NCBI RefSeq assembly: GCF_030684675.1
Contig: NZ_JAUXXZ010000036.1
Location: 1-60,367, forward strand
Reading direction: 5' to 3'
Source: Daejeonella sp.
GTDB lineage: Bacteria > Bacteroidota > Bacteroidia > Sphingobacteriales > Sphingobacteriaceae
Length of the DNA: 60,367 nt
Shown here: piece after piece, positions 10,851 through 20,245 of the stretch
Layout: each line of letters starts with the position of its first letter
How positions within the stretch are numbered: the stretch's first letter is position 1
Notes under the pieces: model-generated
The model's database searches: none
Seen by the model: only the letters and a program-made list of their open reading frames with translations
What the model was told of the DNA's origin: nothing
Made by a program: the position numbers and the translations under genes

Positions 10851-12074
10851 TTAAGTTCTATTGATTTTAAGTCGCATTCCGGCACTTATTGACGACTTTT
10901 TAAGTCCGTTAAGGATTTTTATTTTACTTACCGTTGAACCCTTTTTTTCAGCTATCTCAGAAAGAGTATCCCCTGGTTTTACGGTATAGTATAAATATGG
11001 ACTTGCTTTTTTTGACAGTTCAGTTCTTGAAGGAGCAGACTTTTTTACTGAAGCAACCAGAGGTGCCGGTTCAGCCATTTCAGCCGTTCCATTAAAAAGG
11101 TCATATAAAGATGTATATGTATTATTCTTTACTGAAGGAAGCACCAGTGGTACTGGTGTTGATGCAGACCCATTGACAATCTCCTTTTTAAAAGAAGGAT
11201 TTAGAAGGAGTAACTCCTTTACATCCAGCTCTGTTGCGGCGGCTATACTGCTGATCGAAATCCTTTTATTAACCGGAATCACATCAGTCAATGTACTGAA
11301 GCCCGCAGGTTTAACAGAAATTTCATGATCCTTAAAAAACTTCATTGAATAAACGGTAGCTATAAAAGCAGGGACATAATTCTGAGTTTGAACGGGCAAA
11401 AACGGTCTTACCTTCCAAAAATCAGCTACTCCGCCGGATTTCGCAATGGCCCTGGTTACAGCACCGGTACCACAGTTAAATGCGGCAATGGTCAGAAGCC
11501 AGTCACCAATTCTGGCATGAGCATCAAACAGATATCTTGCTGCTGCATAACTTGCCTTCACCGGATCCTTACGCTCATCGGTATAATTATCCATGATCAA
11601 TCCATAACCTCTTGCTGTTTGATACATAAACTGCCATGGGCCTACTGCTCCTGATCTGGAAACTGCCTGAGGGTTCAGTGCTGATTCTACAACCGTAAGG
11701 AACTTAAGTTCTTCGGGAATACCAGCCTCTTTCAATGCTTTTTCAAAAATTGGAAAGTAGTATTCAGATAAGCCGAGCATCTTCCCAATCTGTTCCTTTC
11801 TTCCCGTATAAATGTCAATATAGTGCTGAACATGCTCATTATAGCTCAATGAAACGTCCTTTTGGATAGACTCAAGTCTGTTTTTATAAACAAGGTTCTG
11901 ATAGCTCAGGACTGGATCAGGTACAGTACTTGGGGTAAAAAAGGTATCTCTTTGGCTTACTAGATTACCGGAATGTTTCAGAAGAACCGAATCCTGTCTT
12001 AAACTGGCCGAGGCCTGGATAGAAAATATCAGGGATAATGTTGCAAAACATACAGTAATTATCGTTTTTCTCAT
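10851..12074 (-). CDS. LysM-containing lytic transglycosylase (MltD-like)
   Basis: This predicted periplasmic or outer-membrane enzyme cleaves the glycan strands of peptidoglycan, leaving 1,6-anhydro-muramyl ends. The 407 residues start with a signal peptide ending near ASA (about 23). A goose-lysozyme/SLT domain covers about 100-240, with the catalytic Glu130 in VVESALNPQAVSR and the following GAVGPWQFM. A LysM peptidoglycan-binding domain (about 362-405) includes YYTVKPGDTLSEIAEKKGS. A cryptic LysM-like segment may lie around 265-315. The order SLT then LysM matches MltD. The start ATG at 12074 lies just after a TAAATTTG box. The neighbours are gatA upstream and the malic enzyme downstream, so it may be its own transcription unit. 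Confidence 0.92.
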   Translation of the reverse strand: MRKTIITVCFATLSLIFSIQASASLRQDSVLLKHSGNLVSQRDTFFTPSTVPDPVLSYQNLVYKNRLESIQKDVSLSYNEHVQHYIDIYTGRKEQIGKMLGLSEYYFPIFEKALKEAGIPEELKFLTVVESALNPQAVSRSGAVGPWQFMYQTARGYGLIMDNYTDERKDPVKASYAAARYLFDAHARIGDWLLTIAAFNCGTGAVTRAIAKSGGVADFWKVRPFLPVQTQNYVPAFIATVYSMKFFKDHEISVKPAGFSTLTDVIPVNKRISISSIAAATELDVKELLLLNPSFKKEIVNGSASTPVPLVLPSVKNNTYTSLYDLFNGTAEMAEPAPLVASVKKSAPSRTELSKKASPYLYYTVKPGDTLSEIAEKKGSTVSKIKILNGLKKSSISAGMRLKINRT

Positions 12075-12137
12075 ATTTTAAAAATAGAGTACGGCAAATT
12101 TACCGGATTAAAAACCATTCCTATAGAAGCCAGAGCC

Positions 12138-13577
12138 TTATATTGCCTTCAGCAGGTTCTGAAATTTTTTTGAAAAAGCCAACAGATCAGCTTCCCCGAA
12201 TCGCTTGCCTAAAAACTGCATTCCTAACGGCAAATTAGCAGTATTATTGCCCGCAGGTAAGGAAATTGCAGGAATACCTGCCAATGAAGCCTGTACAGTA
12301 AATATGTCTGCAAGATAATTCACCACCGGATCATCACTTTCCTCACCAATGTTAAAGGCTGGTGTTGGCGCGGTAGGTAGCATAATAAAATCATACTCTT
12401 CCAATATTTGATTAGTCTTGTCGCGAATCAATCTACGCACTTTTTGTGCTTTTGAATAGTAAGCATCATAATATCCGGCACTAAGAACAAAGGTTCCGAG
12501 AACAATTCTTCGCTTCACTTCAGCCCCGAACCCTTCTGAGCGGGAAGTCTTATAGGTTGATTCCAGATCAAAGGAACGTTTGCTGCGGTACCCATAATGT
12601 ACCCCATCGTACCTTGCCAGATTAGAAGAAGCTTCAGCCATTGTCAGGATATAGTAGGTTGGAACAACATACTCCAGAAATTCAAAAGAAACAGGTTCGA
12701 CTACATGACCGGCAGCTTTTAAAGAATTTATACTATTTTCAAAAGCAAGTTTAACTTCAGGATCAAGCCCTTTAGAATGCAGCGCTTCCGATAAATAAGC
12801 AATCTTTTCCTTTTTAACTTCCTTATTTTCTGAAGTATAAGATGGTACCGTCCTTTGGGAGGCTGTACTGTCGTAATTATCTGCACCGGCGATAATTTCA
12901 AGCAGAATAGCAGCATCTTCAACACAATTTGTGATTGGCCCAACCTGGTCGAAAGAGGAGGCATAAGAAATAATTCCATGTCTTGAAACCCTGCCATAGC
13001 TGGGTTTTAATCCCACAACCCCGCAAAATGCCGCTGGCTGGCGAACCGATCCGCCTGTATCTGTACCCAAAGCTGCAAGGCATAATCCAGCCTGAACAGC
13101 AACAGCAGCACCTCCTGAGGAACCGCCTGAAACCCTGGTTTTGTCGGCATTGTTTCTTACGGGACCATAATAAGAAGATTCATTGGAAGCCCCCATTGCA
13201 AATTCATCGCAATTAAGTCGCCCAATAATCAATGCATCTTCGGCAAGAAGCCGCTCAACAACCGTTGAAGAAAAAGGAGAAACATAATTTTCAAGTATTC
13301 TTGAACAGGCAGAGACTTTATGGCCCTTATAGCAAATATTGTCCTTTATGGCTATTACCATGCCTGCAAGTCTACCTGCCTGGCCGGAATTCAGCTTTTG
13401 ATGAATCCGTAAGGCTTCAGAACGCACTTCATCTGTGAAGACCTCTACAAAAGCATTCAGCTCCCGCTTTTCGTCAATACGTTTTAAGTAATGTTCAACC
13501 AGAAGTGGTAATGTAAATTCTTTATCATGCTTTGCGAGAGCAGATTGAACTTTGGAAAGAGAAGAAATACCTTCCAT
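12138..13577 (-). CDS. gatA: Asp-tRNA(Asn)/Glu-tRNA(Gln) amidotransferase subunit A
   Basis: GatA is the glutaminase subunit of the GatCAB complex. It releases ammonia from glutamine to convert misacylated Glu-tRNA(Gln) or Asp-tRNA(Asn) to the correct amide. The 479 residues are normal for the family. The amidase-signature triad is complete: Lys78 (in VIAIKDN), cis-Ser153 (in GGSSGGAA) and the nucleophile Ser177 (in TDTGGSVRQ). These positions match the Staphylococcus GatA numbering within one residue. GatB and GatC are not in the window. The gene is on the same strand as the Tat genes upstream, but the hairpin at 13720-13750 suggests they are separately terminated. Confidence 0.96.
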   Translation of the reverse strand: MEGISSLSKVQSALAKHDKEFTLPLLVEHYLKRIDEKRELNAFVEVFTDEVRSEALRIHQKLNSGQAGRLAGMVIAIKDNICYKGHKVSACSRILENYVSPFSSTVVERLLAEDALIIGRLNCDEFAMGASNESSYYGPVRNNADKTRVSGGSSGGAAVAVQAGLCLAALGTDTGGSVRQPAAFCGVVGLKPSYGRVSRHGIISYASSFDQVGPITNCVEDAAILLEIIAGADNYDSTASQRTVPSYTSENKEVKKEKIAYLSEALHSKGLDPEVKLAFENSINSLKAAGHVVEPVSFEFLEYVVPTYYILTMAEASSNLARYDGVHYGYRSKRSFDLESTYKTSRSEGFGAEVKRRIVLGTFVLSAGYYDAYYSKAQKVRRLIRDKTNQILEEYDFIMLPTAPTPAFNIGEESDDPVVNYLADIFTVQASLAGIPAISLPAGNNTANLPLGMQFLGKRFGEADLLAFSKKFQNLLKAI

Positions 13578-13719
13578 GCCTCAAATATTGTGTTAATAGA
13601 AATCTAAATTTATGATTTTGCAACAAGATGTTAACAAAATTCATACCTGTTATTAAGCCAGGATTGGCTTTCTATCGTCTCTATAGATTCCAAATAAGGC
13701 AATTATTTTAAAATAGAAG

Positions 13720-13750
13720 TTTCCTCCGGCAAAGATATCACCGGAGGAAA
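13720..13750 (-). terminator. hairpin terminator after tatA
   Basis: Arms TTTCCTCCGG (13720-13729) and CCGGAGGAAA (13741-13750) form a perfect 10-bp stem with an 11-base loop. On the minus strand the stem is followed by a T-rich stretch (CTTCTATTTT). It lies about 20 bases after the tatA stop and fits an intrinsic terminator separating the Tat operon from gatA. Confidence 0.75.
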
Positions 13751-13769
13751 TATTTCCAGATTGATTATA

Positions 13770-13973
13770 TTATTTAGTCTCCTGGTCTTTTGAAGTAGAA
13801 GCAGGAGTCTCACCTTCACCGTTTTGAGCAGTCTTGAATTCTTTAATTCCTTTACCCAATCCGCGCATAAGCTCAGGGATTTTTTTACCACCAAACATTA
13901 ACAGCACTACCACGACAATTAAGATAACTTCAGTGGCTCCCAGTCCTGCGAATAATAAAATTGAATTTGACAT
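13770..13973 (-). CDS. tatA: twin-arginine translocase subunit TatA
   Basis: TatA oligomerises to form the size-variable passage through which folded proteins cross the inner membrane. The 67 residues have the standard form. A short periplasmic start is followed by one membrane helix (about 13-27, [12 protein letters not shown]). Next come the hinge FGGKKIPEL and an amphipathic helix ([12 protein letters not shown]), with a short polar tail. A second, longer TatA/TatB-like gene lies 10 bases upstream on the same strand. TatC is not seen here. The gene ends before a clear hairpin terminator. Confidence 0.93.
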   Translation of the reverse strand: MSNSILLFAGLGATEVILIVVVVLLMFGGKKIPELMRGLGKGIKEFKTAQNGEGETPASTSKDQETK

Positions 13974-13983
13974 AATAATTTAT

Positions 13984-14442
13984 TTAATGTGCGATTTTTG
14001 TATGCTCAAGCCCCGTTTCATCGGGATTAGTTTGAATTTCTGAACCTGCATCAGCAGTATTATTTTCAGGTTCATATCCTGCAACAGGAGTGCTATTTTC
14101 CTGATCCAATTCTGTTTGGGATGCATAGCCATGCTCCAGAACAGCCTCATCAGGACTAGGATAGCCTGTTACAGCAGAGGTTTCAGTATCTACATAATCT
14201 GCTGCTGACTGAACTTCAGATTTTACCTGATCAGCAACCTCATTTACGCTATTGATATTATTATGGATTTCTCTTTTAATTCCATCAGATGCATCCTTAA
14301 ACTCCCTGAGACCTTTACCCAATCCACGGGCAAGCTCCGGAAGTTTTTTACCCCCAAATAATAATAGAACAACGAGGAATATCAGGATCATCTCCGGCCC
14401 TCCGATATTCATAAACAATAACACAGAATTAAACATACTCAT
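13984..14442 (-). CDS. TatA/TatB-like twin-arginine translocase protein with long acidic tail
   Basis: This is the second Tat pore-family protein of the pair. The N-terminal 60 residues repeat the TatA plan: a membrane helix ([13 protein letters not shown]), the hinge FGGKKLPEL and an amphipathic helix [14 protein letters not shown] tail of about 90 polar, mostly acidic residues follows, rich in E, D, N and T. The extended tail recalls TatB, but the FGGKK hinge is TatA-like, so which role it plays is unclear. I place the start at the ATG at 14442; a longer frame would start at a TTG at 14457, which overlaps a promoter-like TATATTTG box. A further in-frame ATG lies at 14436. Confidence 0.85.
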   Translation of the reverse strand: MSMFNSVLLFMNIGGPEMILIFLVVLLLFGGKKLPELARGLGKGLREFKDASDGIKREIHNNINSVNEVADQVKSEVQSAADYVDTETSAVTGYPSPDEAVLEHGYASQTELDQENSTPVAGYEPENNTADAGSEIQTNPDETGLEHTKIAH

Positions 14443-14454
14443 AATACTATTATA

Positions 14455-14462
14455 CAAATATA
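14455..14462 (-). promoter_or_regulatory. Bacteroidota -7 box (TATATTTG) for the Tat pair
   Basis: Minus-strand TATATTTG matches the TAnnTTTG -7 consensus of Bacteroidota sigma-A promoters. It lies 12 bases before the chosen ATG of the Tat gene. No convincing -33 TTTG is visible, so this is a motif-based suggestion. Confidence 0.4.
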
Positions 14463-14487
14463 GGCAAAAAATGCCTTTTTCTTAAAA

Positions 14488-15753
14488 TTAATTCGCCAGC
14501 CAGCCGGCAGGATTCATTGGAGTTGCCCCTTTACGTACTTCAAAGTGAACTTCAGTGGTACCGTCAATAGCATCGGTAATCACCACACCGATATTTTGTT
14601 TTAACGTAACTTTCTGGCCTCTTGATACATTTACACTCTTTAAATTCGAATATACGGTAAAATATTCGCCATGCCTGATCAAAACAGCATAAGAACCTGA
14701 AATATTCTGAACTGCAGCGACCTCTCCGCCGAATACAGCACGAACCGCTGAACCCGGGGCTGTTTTAATATCAACCCCATTATTTTCGGTTGTTACATTT
14801 CGTCCGATGGTATGGTTTCCAAAATCTTCAATGATCATTCCATTCGTTACCGGCCATGGAAGACTCCCACGACTACCCAGAAAATCGGAAGATAGCTTTG
14901 CCGATTCAGGTGTTGCCGCCAGAATACTCGATCCGCTAGCAACTGGCTTATAATCAGGTGCATCTTTATTCTCTGCTTTCGCCTTGGCAGCTGCAGCTCT
15001 GGCTTCAGCCTCAGCCCGTTTCCTGGCTTCTTCAATTTCCCGGTTTATCGCATTCTGAATCGCCCGGTTTAATATAGCCGATTCCCTTTGTTTTTGGGTC
15101 AGTTCCTGCTTTAACTTTCTCTCCTGACTGGTAAGGCTGTTCAGAACCTTAGATTTACTATTCTTTTGAATTCCCAGTGTCCGCTTTTCTTTTTGCTGAT
15201 CAGTTAAAATTTCGCTTTTCTCCTTTTTATTCCGGTCAAGTTCGCTGATCTTAACATTCAATTCTTTTTGAGTCCCTTCAATATACTGTGCCTGTTTCTT
15301 TCTGTATTCACTGAATTGCTGAAGGTATTTCAAACGTTTATAAGCCTGATTGAAATTCTGAGCGGCAAAAATGAACATGAGTTTACTATATGAACTCTGA
15401 TTACGAAAAGCGAAAAGTACCATCGCCGCATATTCCTTCTTTAGTTTAAGCAATTGCGACTGAAGCGAACGTACTGTATTCGTATTATCTGAGATCTGAT
15501 TATCCAATAATTTAACCTCTGAATTGATAATGCCTATCTTTTTCTCACGTAAGCGAATTTGGGCATTCAGAGCACGAATCTCCTTCAAGGAAAGGTTTTT
15601 ATTATTAGCCGTCTGATTAAGGCTCTTATTCAAAGATTCTATTTCCCTTGTCAATGCTTCCTTACGCCTTCTCAGCTCTGAACTACTCTGAGCAAATACG
15701 GCACTTACAGAACAAAAAAATACAAGAAAAAGGATACACTTCAAACACTTCAT
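14488..15753 (-). CDS. murein hydrolase activator EnvC-like protein
   Basis: EnvC-type proteins work in the periplasm and activate amidases that split daughter-cell peptidoglycan. The 421 residues comprise a signal peptide ending near VFAQ (about 21), a long coiled coil (about 25-250, many K/E/Q heptads), an alanine-rich linker and a C-terminal LytM (peptidase M23-fold) domain (about 295-421). The LytM domain looks catalytically dead. The H-x3-D zinc motif reads N-N-G-V-D, YxHL reads YSNL, and HxHFE reads E-V-H-F. This favours an activator over an endopeptidase. The gene follows the DUF4292 gene by 14 bases and precedes the Tat pair, so it is probably part of the same envelope operon. Confidence 0.9.
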   Translation of the reverse strand: MKCLKCILFLVFFCSVSAVFAQSSSELRRRKEALTREIESLNKSLNQTANNKNLSLKEIRALNAQIRLREKKIGIINSEVKLLDNQISDNTNTVRSLQSQLLKLKKEYAAMVLFAFRNQSSYSKLMFIFAAQNFNQAYKRLKYLQQFSEYRKKQAQYIEGTQKELNVKISELDRNKKEKSEILTDQQKEKRTLGIQKNSKSKVLNSLTSQERKLKQELTQKQRESAILNRAIQNAINREIEEARKRAEAEARAAAAKAKAENKDAPDYKPVASGSSILAATPESAKLSSDFLGSRGSLPWPVTNGMIIEDFGNHTIGRNVTTENNGVDIKTAPGSAVRAVFGGEVAAVQNISGSYAVLIRHGEYFTVYSNLKSVNVSRGQKVTLKQNIGVVITDAIDGTTEVHFEVRKGATPMNPAGWLAN

Positions 15754-15767
15754 TCTATCAAATATAC

Positions 15768-16571
15768 TTAATTTTTAATCAAAAAACGCTCAGGAACCCT
15801 GAATGGAAGTTCTAAAGGGCCATCCAGATCTACTTTCAAAAACTTAAGATCCAGCAGAAACTTCTTGGCTTTAACTTTGGAATCCATGACCACTGTATGC
15901 GGAATTTGCTGCTGATTGACCAATATGAAATCAGAATAATTCGCAGTAAGTTCCTGCTTGGCTACCTGATCGTTCAGGTTCGTATACACTACTTTATTTT
16001 GTGAACTAAACCGTAAATTATAAGTCAATCCACCCAAAACACTTCTCAATTTAGCTTCATCACTCTCCATATTCAGCTCGGTTGAATCAGTGATGAATTC
16101 TGAAACAGTGTTTCCTACCAGGATAGATTGAAGGGTTCTGAAGTTGATCTGCTCGTTGGTAAACTCATAGATATAGCTGAATGGTTTCTTAATATAAACA
16201 TTATCTAATCGATTCAGTATTTTGACACTATCCGGCGTGATCAGTGCCCTGGCCACCTCCAGTCCCGCAAGGGCCGTTACCGAAACCCATATCACCTCAT
16301 TATTTTTGATACGGAAATTCATACTAACATCATTGCTTTTGTCATTGATGCTGAGCACCGCCTTTGATTTAACAGCGAGGGTATTGAAAACCATATCACT
16401 TTTATTAATGGATTTCAATTTATTCTTTCTGGTATTATCCTGCTCAGCAGGAACTGCAGGGCTCTCAGGAACTGCCGGAACTGGTAATATCACTTTTTTA
16501 GCCTTACAACTTGTTAAGGCCAGTAAAAGCATCATTATGTAAACCGCATTAATCAATATATTTTTTTTCAT
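15768..16571 (-). CDS. DUF4292 lipoprotein
   Basis: This is a predicted lipoprotein of 267 residues with a typical lipobox (LTSC, Cys at about 22) after a short hydrophobic signal. The mature part is beta-rich, with short phrases such as VWVSVTALAGLEVARALIT-like strands, recalling the LolA/LolB-like fold often proposed for DUF4292 proteins. The exact function is not established. The start overlaps the end of the upstream TPR gene by 23 bases, indicating translational coupling. EnvC follows 14 bases downstream. The neighbours argue for a role in outer-membrane lipoprotein or envelope assembly, but this is inference. Confidence 0.85.
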   Translation of the reverse strand: MKKNILINAVYIMMLLLALTSCKAKKVILPVPAVPESPAVPAEQDNTRKNKLKSINKSDMVFNTLAVKSKAVLSINDKSNDVSMNFRIKNNEVIWVSVTALAGLEVARALITPDSVKILNRLDNVYIKKPFSYIYEFTNEQINFRTLQSILVGNTVSEFITDSTELNMESDEAKLRSVLGGLTYNLRFSSQNKVVYTNLNDQVAKQELTANYSDFILVNQQQIPHTVVMDSKVKAKKFLLDLKFLKVDLDGPLELPFRVPERFLIKN

Positions 16572-18285
16572 TTATCTTTTTATCCAGTGTCTCTGAGCGT
16601 GATCCAGTTTCTTTTGCCTTTTGCCATTGTATAAGAGCCTTCTCCCTTTCTCCAAGGAAATATAAAATATCTCCGTAATGTTCTATCTGTACTGCACTGT
16701 TCGAATTGTGCTCTAATGCTTTCTCAATCCATGTTCTTGCTTCAGCATATTTCTTAAGTTTAAACAAAATCCAGGCATAGGTGTCTTCTGATGATGCATT
16801 ATCGGGATCCAGTTCGTTTGAACGCCTTGACATTTTTTCGGCTTCAAGCAGATTCTCCCCTCTTAACGATAAATAATAGGCATAATTATTTAAAACATAA
16901 GAATTTCTGGGATCAAGCCCGAGCGCTTTGGTGTAGGCTTGATCAGATTCCTTAAATTGCTTCAGGGAATTATATGAATCGCCCATAGTTGAATAGATCT
17001 GAATAAGTATCTCCTTGTCCTCAGTTTCCAGATCTAAAGCACTTTTTAAATAAGTTATTGCCTTCTCATGTTTTTGAGTCTGCGCGTATCCAATGCCCGT
17101 ATATAAATAAAGTGCAGCCTGATTAGGGAAAATACTCAATGCATGGTCTCCATCAACAATTGCCTGTTGAAATTCACCACGACTAACTTCTATACGCAAT
17201 AATTGCTCCCAAATCTGATAGACCTGATCATTAATTGCAAGCGCTTTCTTATAAGATTCCTGAGCCTGTGGGTATTTTCGCTCCTGAAACAGGACATCTC
17301 CATAAACGGCATGGGCTTTAGCCTCTTCTGGATGCACCCTCACCATGATTGATGCCAGCTCATTGGCGTATGCTCTGGCCTTCATATCCGCAAACATTGG
17401 GAAAAAGGAAAGTACTATCCTCACCTTCTCATCAATATTTAAATCAGGATCCTCAAAAGCCACCTTTAACTCAATAAATGTGTTTTCAAACTGCCTGAGT
17501 GCCTTATAATTATCGGCAAGGGCAAGTCTGACCATCGCATTTGCCGGTGATATCTCCTTTGCCCTGTTCAATATTTCAACCGCCCTCTGTCTTTCCCCTG
17601 CCTTGGCGTAAACCTCACCCAGATAAATATAATTTCTAAGGTCTTCTGGTTTTGACCGAATCTGTTTTTCCAGCTCATCAGTGAGTTTAGCCGATTTACC
17701 TTGCTGCATCAGAATACGTTGCCTGGCAGATACCAGATCTTCTGAAGAGCCAAATCTCTTTTCTATCTCTTCATAAGCATCTTCAGCATCCTCCACACGT
17801 CTTAGTATCAGTAGAGCATTTGCCCTGTCATAGTAATAGGCTTGATTCCTGGGTGATATTCTGGATAATTCCTCAAGCACAAAAACCAGATCATCAATTT
17901 TATTTGTTCTTTTATAAATATCAGAGAGCAATACCCAGTACCATTCATTTTCAGGGCTTACTGTAACAGCTTTTCTTATTAATCTTTCCGCATCCTCAGG
18001 CTTGTTATCTGCAAAACTGATAGTCGCCAGCTCATACAATGCCGCATCATTTGCCGGATCCAATTCAAGAACTTTTGAAAAACTTGATGCTGCCTGGGCA
18101 TAATTCATTGAGAGCTTTTCCTGCAGTCCGTCAAAGAATAATTCCTTTACCCGAATACTGTCTCTCTGATTTAAACTCTTCCCAATAACAATTACAGGTT
18201 CAGTCTTTTCGGCTCTGTTCCGTTGGGCAGATACAGAAAATGCCCAAAGTACAAAAAACGATATAGCTATGCCCCCTTTAATCAT
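16549..18285 (-). CDS. tetratricopeptide-repeat protein, exported
   Basis: The protein has about 578 residues and carries a signal peptide (MIKGGIAISFFVLWAFSVSA, then Q). At least ten tandem TPR helical hairpins cover about residues 40-560; recognisable repeats include LDPANDAALYELATISF, DPRNSYVLNNYAYYLSLRG and NSAVQIEHYGDILYFLG. TPR arrays bind partner proteins, and the partner is not known here. I choose the ATG at 18285 because the signal peptide starts there; the longer frame from 18315 would overlap dut. The stop overlaps the DUF4292 start by 23 bases, and dut ends 5 bases upstream, so this is a tightly packed operon. A periplasmic or outer-membrane scaffold for envelope assembly is a plausible job. 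Confidence 0.9.
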   Translation of the reverse strand: MIKGGIAISFFVLWAFSVSAQRNRAEKTEPVIVIGKSLNQRDSIRVKELFFDGLQEKLSMNYAQAASSFSKVLELDPANDAALYELATISFADNKPEDAERLIRKAVTVSPENEWYWVLLSDIYKRTNKIDDLVFVLEELSRISPRNQAYYYDRANALLILRRVEDAEDAYEEIEKRFGSSEDLVSARQRILMQQGKSAKLTDELEKQIRSKPEDLRNYIYLGEVYAKAGERQRAVEILNRAKEISPANAMVRLALADNYKALRQFENTFIELKVAFEDPDLNIDEKVRIVLSFFPMFADMKARAYANELASIMVRVHPEEAKAHAVYGDVLFQERKYPQAQESYKKALAINDQVYQIWEQLLRIEVSRGEFQQAIVDGDHALSIFPNQAALYLYTGIGYAQTQKHEKAITYLKSALDLETEDKEILIQIYSTMGDSYNSLKQFKESDQAYTKALGLDPRNSYVLNNYAYYLSLRGENLLEAEKMSRRSNELDPDNASSEDTYAWILFKLKKYAEARTWIEKALEHNSNSAVQIEHYGDILYFLGEREKALIQWQKAKETGSRSETLDKKINEKKYID

Positions 18286-18289
18286 GTCA

Positions 18290-18721
18290 TTACAATCCAG
18301 TATGACCATAACCACCTGCTCCGCGAACAGTGTCGCTTAATATTTCAACCTGCTCCCAGCTTACCTGTTCGTGCCTTGAAATGATCATTTGAGCAATGCG
18401 GTCACCATTATTAATTTCGAAATCAGTATCAGAGAAATTGATCAGCAGGATTTTTATTTCTCCCCTGTAATCTGCATCAATCGTTCCCGGAGAATTCAGG
18501 ATGCTGATACCATGCTTCAATGCAAGTCCACTTCTGGGTCTTATCTGAGCCTCAAACCCTATCGGTAATTCAATAAACAAACCGCTCGGAACCAACTTCC
18601 GCTCCAACGGTTTTAAAATCAGGGCTTCCGTTAAATTGGCTCTGAGATCCATCCCTGCTGATGCAGCAGTTTCGTAAGACGGCAATTGATGGGATGATTT
18701 GTTTATAATGCGGATATTCAT
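18290..18721 (-). CDS. dut: deoxyuridine 5'-triphosphate nucleotidohydrolase
   Basis: dUTPase hydrolyses dUTP to dUMP and pyrophosphate. It keeps uracil out of DNA and feeds thymidylate synthesis. From the ATG at 18721 the protein has 143 residues, typical for the homotrimeric enzyme. The motifs are present in order: SAGMDLRA (I), [11 protein letters not shown] (II), [11 protein letters not shown] (III, with the catalytic Asp), [10 protein letters not shown] (IV) and the C-terminal [10 protein letters not shown] (V), which closes over the substrate. The frame is open 25 codons further upstream, but that part does not resemble dUTPase and overlaps the flippase gene. The gene sits 13 bases after the flippase stop. 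Confidence 0.97.
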   Translation of the reverse strand: MNIRIINKSSHQLPSYETAASAGMDLRANLTEALILKPLERKLVPSGLFIELPIGFEAQIRPRSGLALKHGISILNSPGTIDADYRGEIKILLINFSDTDFEINNGDRIAQMIISRHEQVSWEQVEILSDTVRGAGGYGHTGL

Positions 18722-18734
18722 TTCGTGCCGAGGA

Positions 18735-20219
18735 TTAAATAATTTCCTTCCTTTCTGTGAAGAGAATCGTAACTGTAAATATAAGAAACAAGACATTTCC
18801 TACGATCAGATTACGTTTAAATACTACAAATGCTACAAAAACAATACAAATGGATGCCAAAAGGTAAATAATATTCTTTTTGAGCTTATATGGGATGGGA
18901 TAATTTCGCTGACCCCATATATACGATAGAATCATCATCACAGTATATGCAGTAAGTGAGATCCAGGCAGAAGCCATATAACTGTACTGCGGGATGAAAA
19001 TTATATTGAGGATGATTGTTAAGATTGCCCCGATCCCTGAAATATATAATCCATATCGTGTTTGATCGGACAATTTATACCAGATCGATAAATTGATATA
19101 GATCCCAAGACTTACATAACCGAATAATAAGATGGGAACTATCCTTAACCCCGACCAGTACAGCGCTTGCTCAGCAGCATCCTTACCCTTGATAAAATAC
19201 TTCAGCAACTCAATATTTACCACCAGTAAAACGAAAATCAGGGAAATGGCGATCACAAAGAAATTCATGATCCGGGCATAAGTTTCGGAAGAGTTTTTGT
19301 TCTTAGAATGACTGAAAAAGAAGGGCTCAGCACCAAGGCGAAAGGCATTAATAAAGATGCTTAGAAATACAGCGATCTTATAGCATGCTGCATATATACC
19401 TACCTCCTGTTCTGCAATATCAGCAGGCAAAAGCTGCCCAAGAAATATCTTGTCAATATTCTCATTGATAATGAAGGAAATATTGGCGACAAGTACCGGC
19501 AGGCTATAAACGAACATTTCCTTCAGCATTCCGATATCATAGGTAAATGTCAATTTCAACAACTCTGGTATCAGTAACAGGAGAGTAATCAGACTGGCAA
19601 TCAGGTTGGAAATAAACACATAGCCTACCCAACCTTCCCTGTACCAGCCGATCAAATATTCAGCACCAAACCAACTTTCCCTAATGACCATAGGAAATAC
19701 AAATATGAAGAGCAGGTTCAAGCCGACAAAGGTTAAAATATTGACGAATTTAATAATGCTATAGCGTATAGGACGGCCATCAGCCCTTAATTTCGCAAAT
19801 GGGATAACTGCCAGAGCATCGGCCGCGAGGATATAAATAAAATATTTAATGTAGCGGGCATAATCAGGATCATAAACGTCACCATTCTGCATCCAGGTAG
19901 CTATATCATCCACAAAAAGAACGGTAAAAAGCAGAAATATCAATGCCATAAACGAGACCGTAAAAAAAGTATTGTTATAGACTTTTTGCTTGTCGTTCTC
20001 GTATTTATTAAGGTATCTGAAATAGGTGGTTTCCATTCCGAATGCCAGTAAAGCATTGAGCATAGACGCCCAGCTGTACATCACAGAAAAAATACCGTAA
20101 ACTTTCGGGGAGTAAAGCCCCACATAAACGGGCGTAAGAAAAAAATTTAAAAAACGGGCTATGACAGTACTTATCCCGTAAATAGCAGTCTGACCGGCAA
20201 ATTTTTTAATTGCTGACAA
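18735..20219 (-). CDS. polysaccharide/oligosaccharide flippase family protein
   Basis: This is an integral membrane protein of 494 residues with about 12-14 predicted membrane helices. It belongs to the MOP (Wzx/MurJ-like) superfamily, which flips lipid-linked saccharides across the inner membrane. The N-terminus, [20 protein letters not shown], is the familiar amphipathic start of RfbX/Wzx-like proteins, and the [19 protein letters not shown] segment is also typical. No glycosyltransferase cluster surrounds it, so the sugar substrate cannot be named. It is followed by dut after 13 bases and preceded by acylphosphatase. In several Bacteroidota the same order flippase-dut-TPR-DUF4292-EnvC recurs (from memory), suggesting a link to envelope assembly. 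Confidence 0.9.
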   Translation of the reverse strand: MSAIKKFAGQTAIYGISTVIARFLNFFLTPVYVGLYSPKVYGIFSVMYSWASMLNALLAFGMETTYFRYLNKYENDKQKVYNNTFFTVSFMALIFLLFTVLFVDDIATWMQNGDVYDPDYARYIKYFIYILAADALAVIPFAKLRADGRPIRYSIIKFVNILTFVGLNLLFIFVFPMVIRESWFGAEYLIGWYREGWVGYVFISNLIASLITLLLLIPELLKLTFTYDIGMLKEMFVYSLPVLVANISFIINENIDKIFLGQLLPADIAEQEVGIYAACYKIAVFLSIFINAFRLGAEPFFFSHSKNKNSSETYARIMNFFVIAISLIFVLLVVNIELLKYFIKGKDAAEQALYWSGLRIVPILLFGYVSLGIYINLSIWYKLSDQTRYGLYISGIGAILTIILNIIFIPQYSYMASAWISLTAYTVMMILSYIWGQRNYPIPYKLKKNIIYLLASICIVFVAFVVFKRNLIVGNVLFLIFTVTILFTERKEII

Positions 20220-20245
20220 TGAGAGATAAGATTAGATCGTATAAA

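Noticed and set aside
12138-13577. GatA without GatB/GatC as an orphan amidase
   Set aside because: In Bacteroidota gat genes are often scattered, and the triad spacing fits GatA well, so no special function needs to be assumed.
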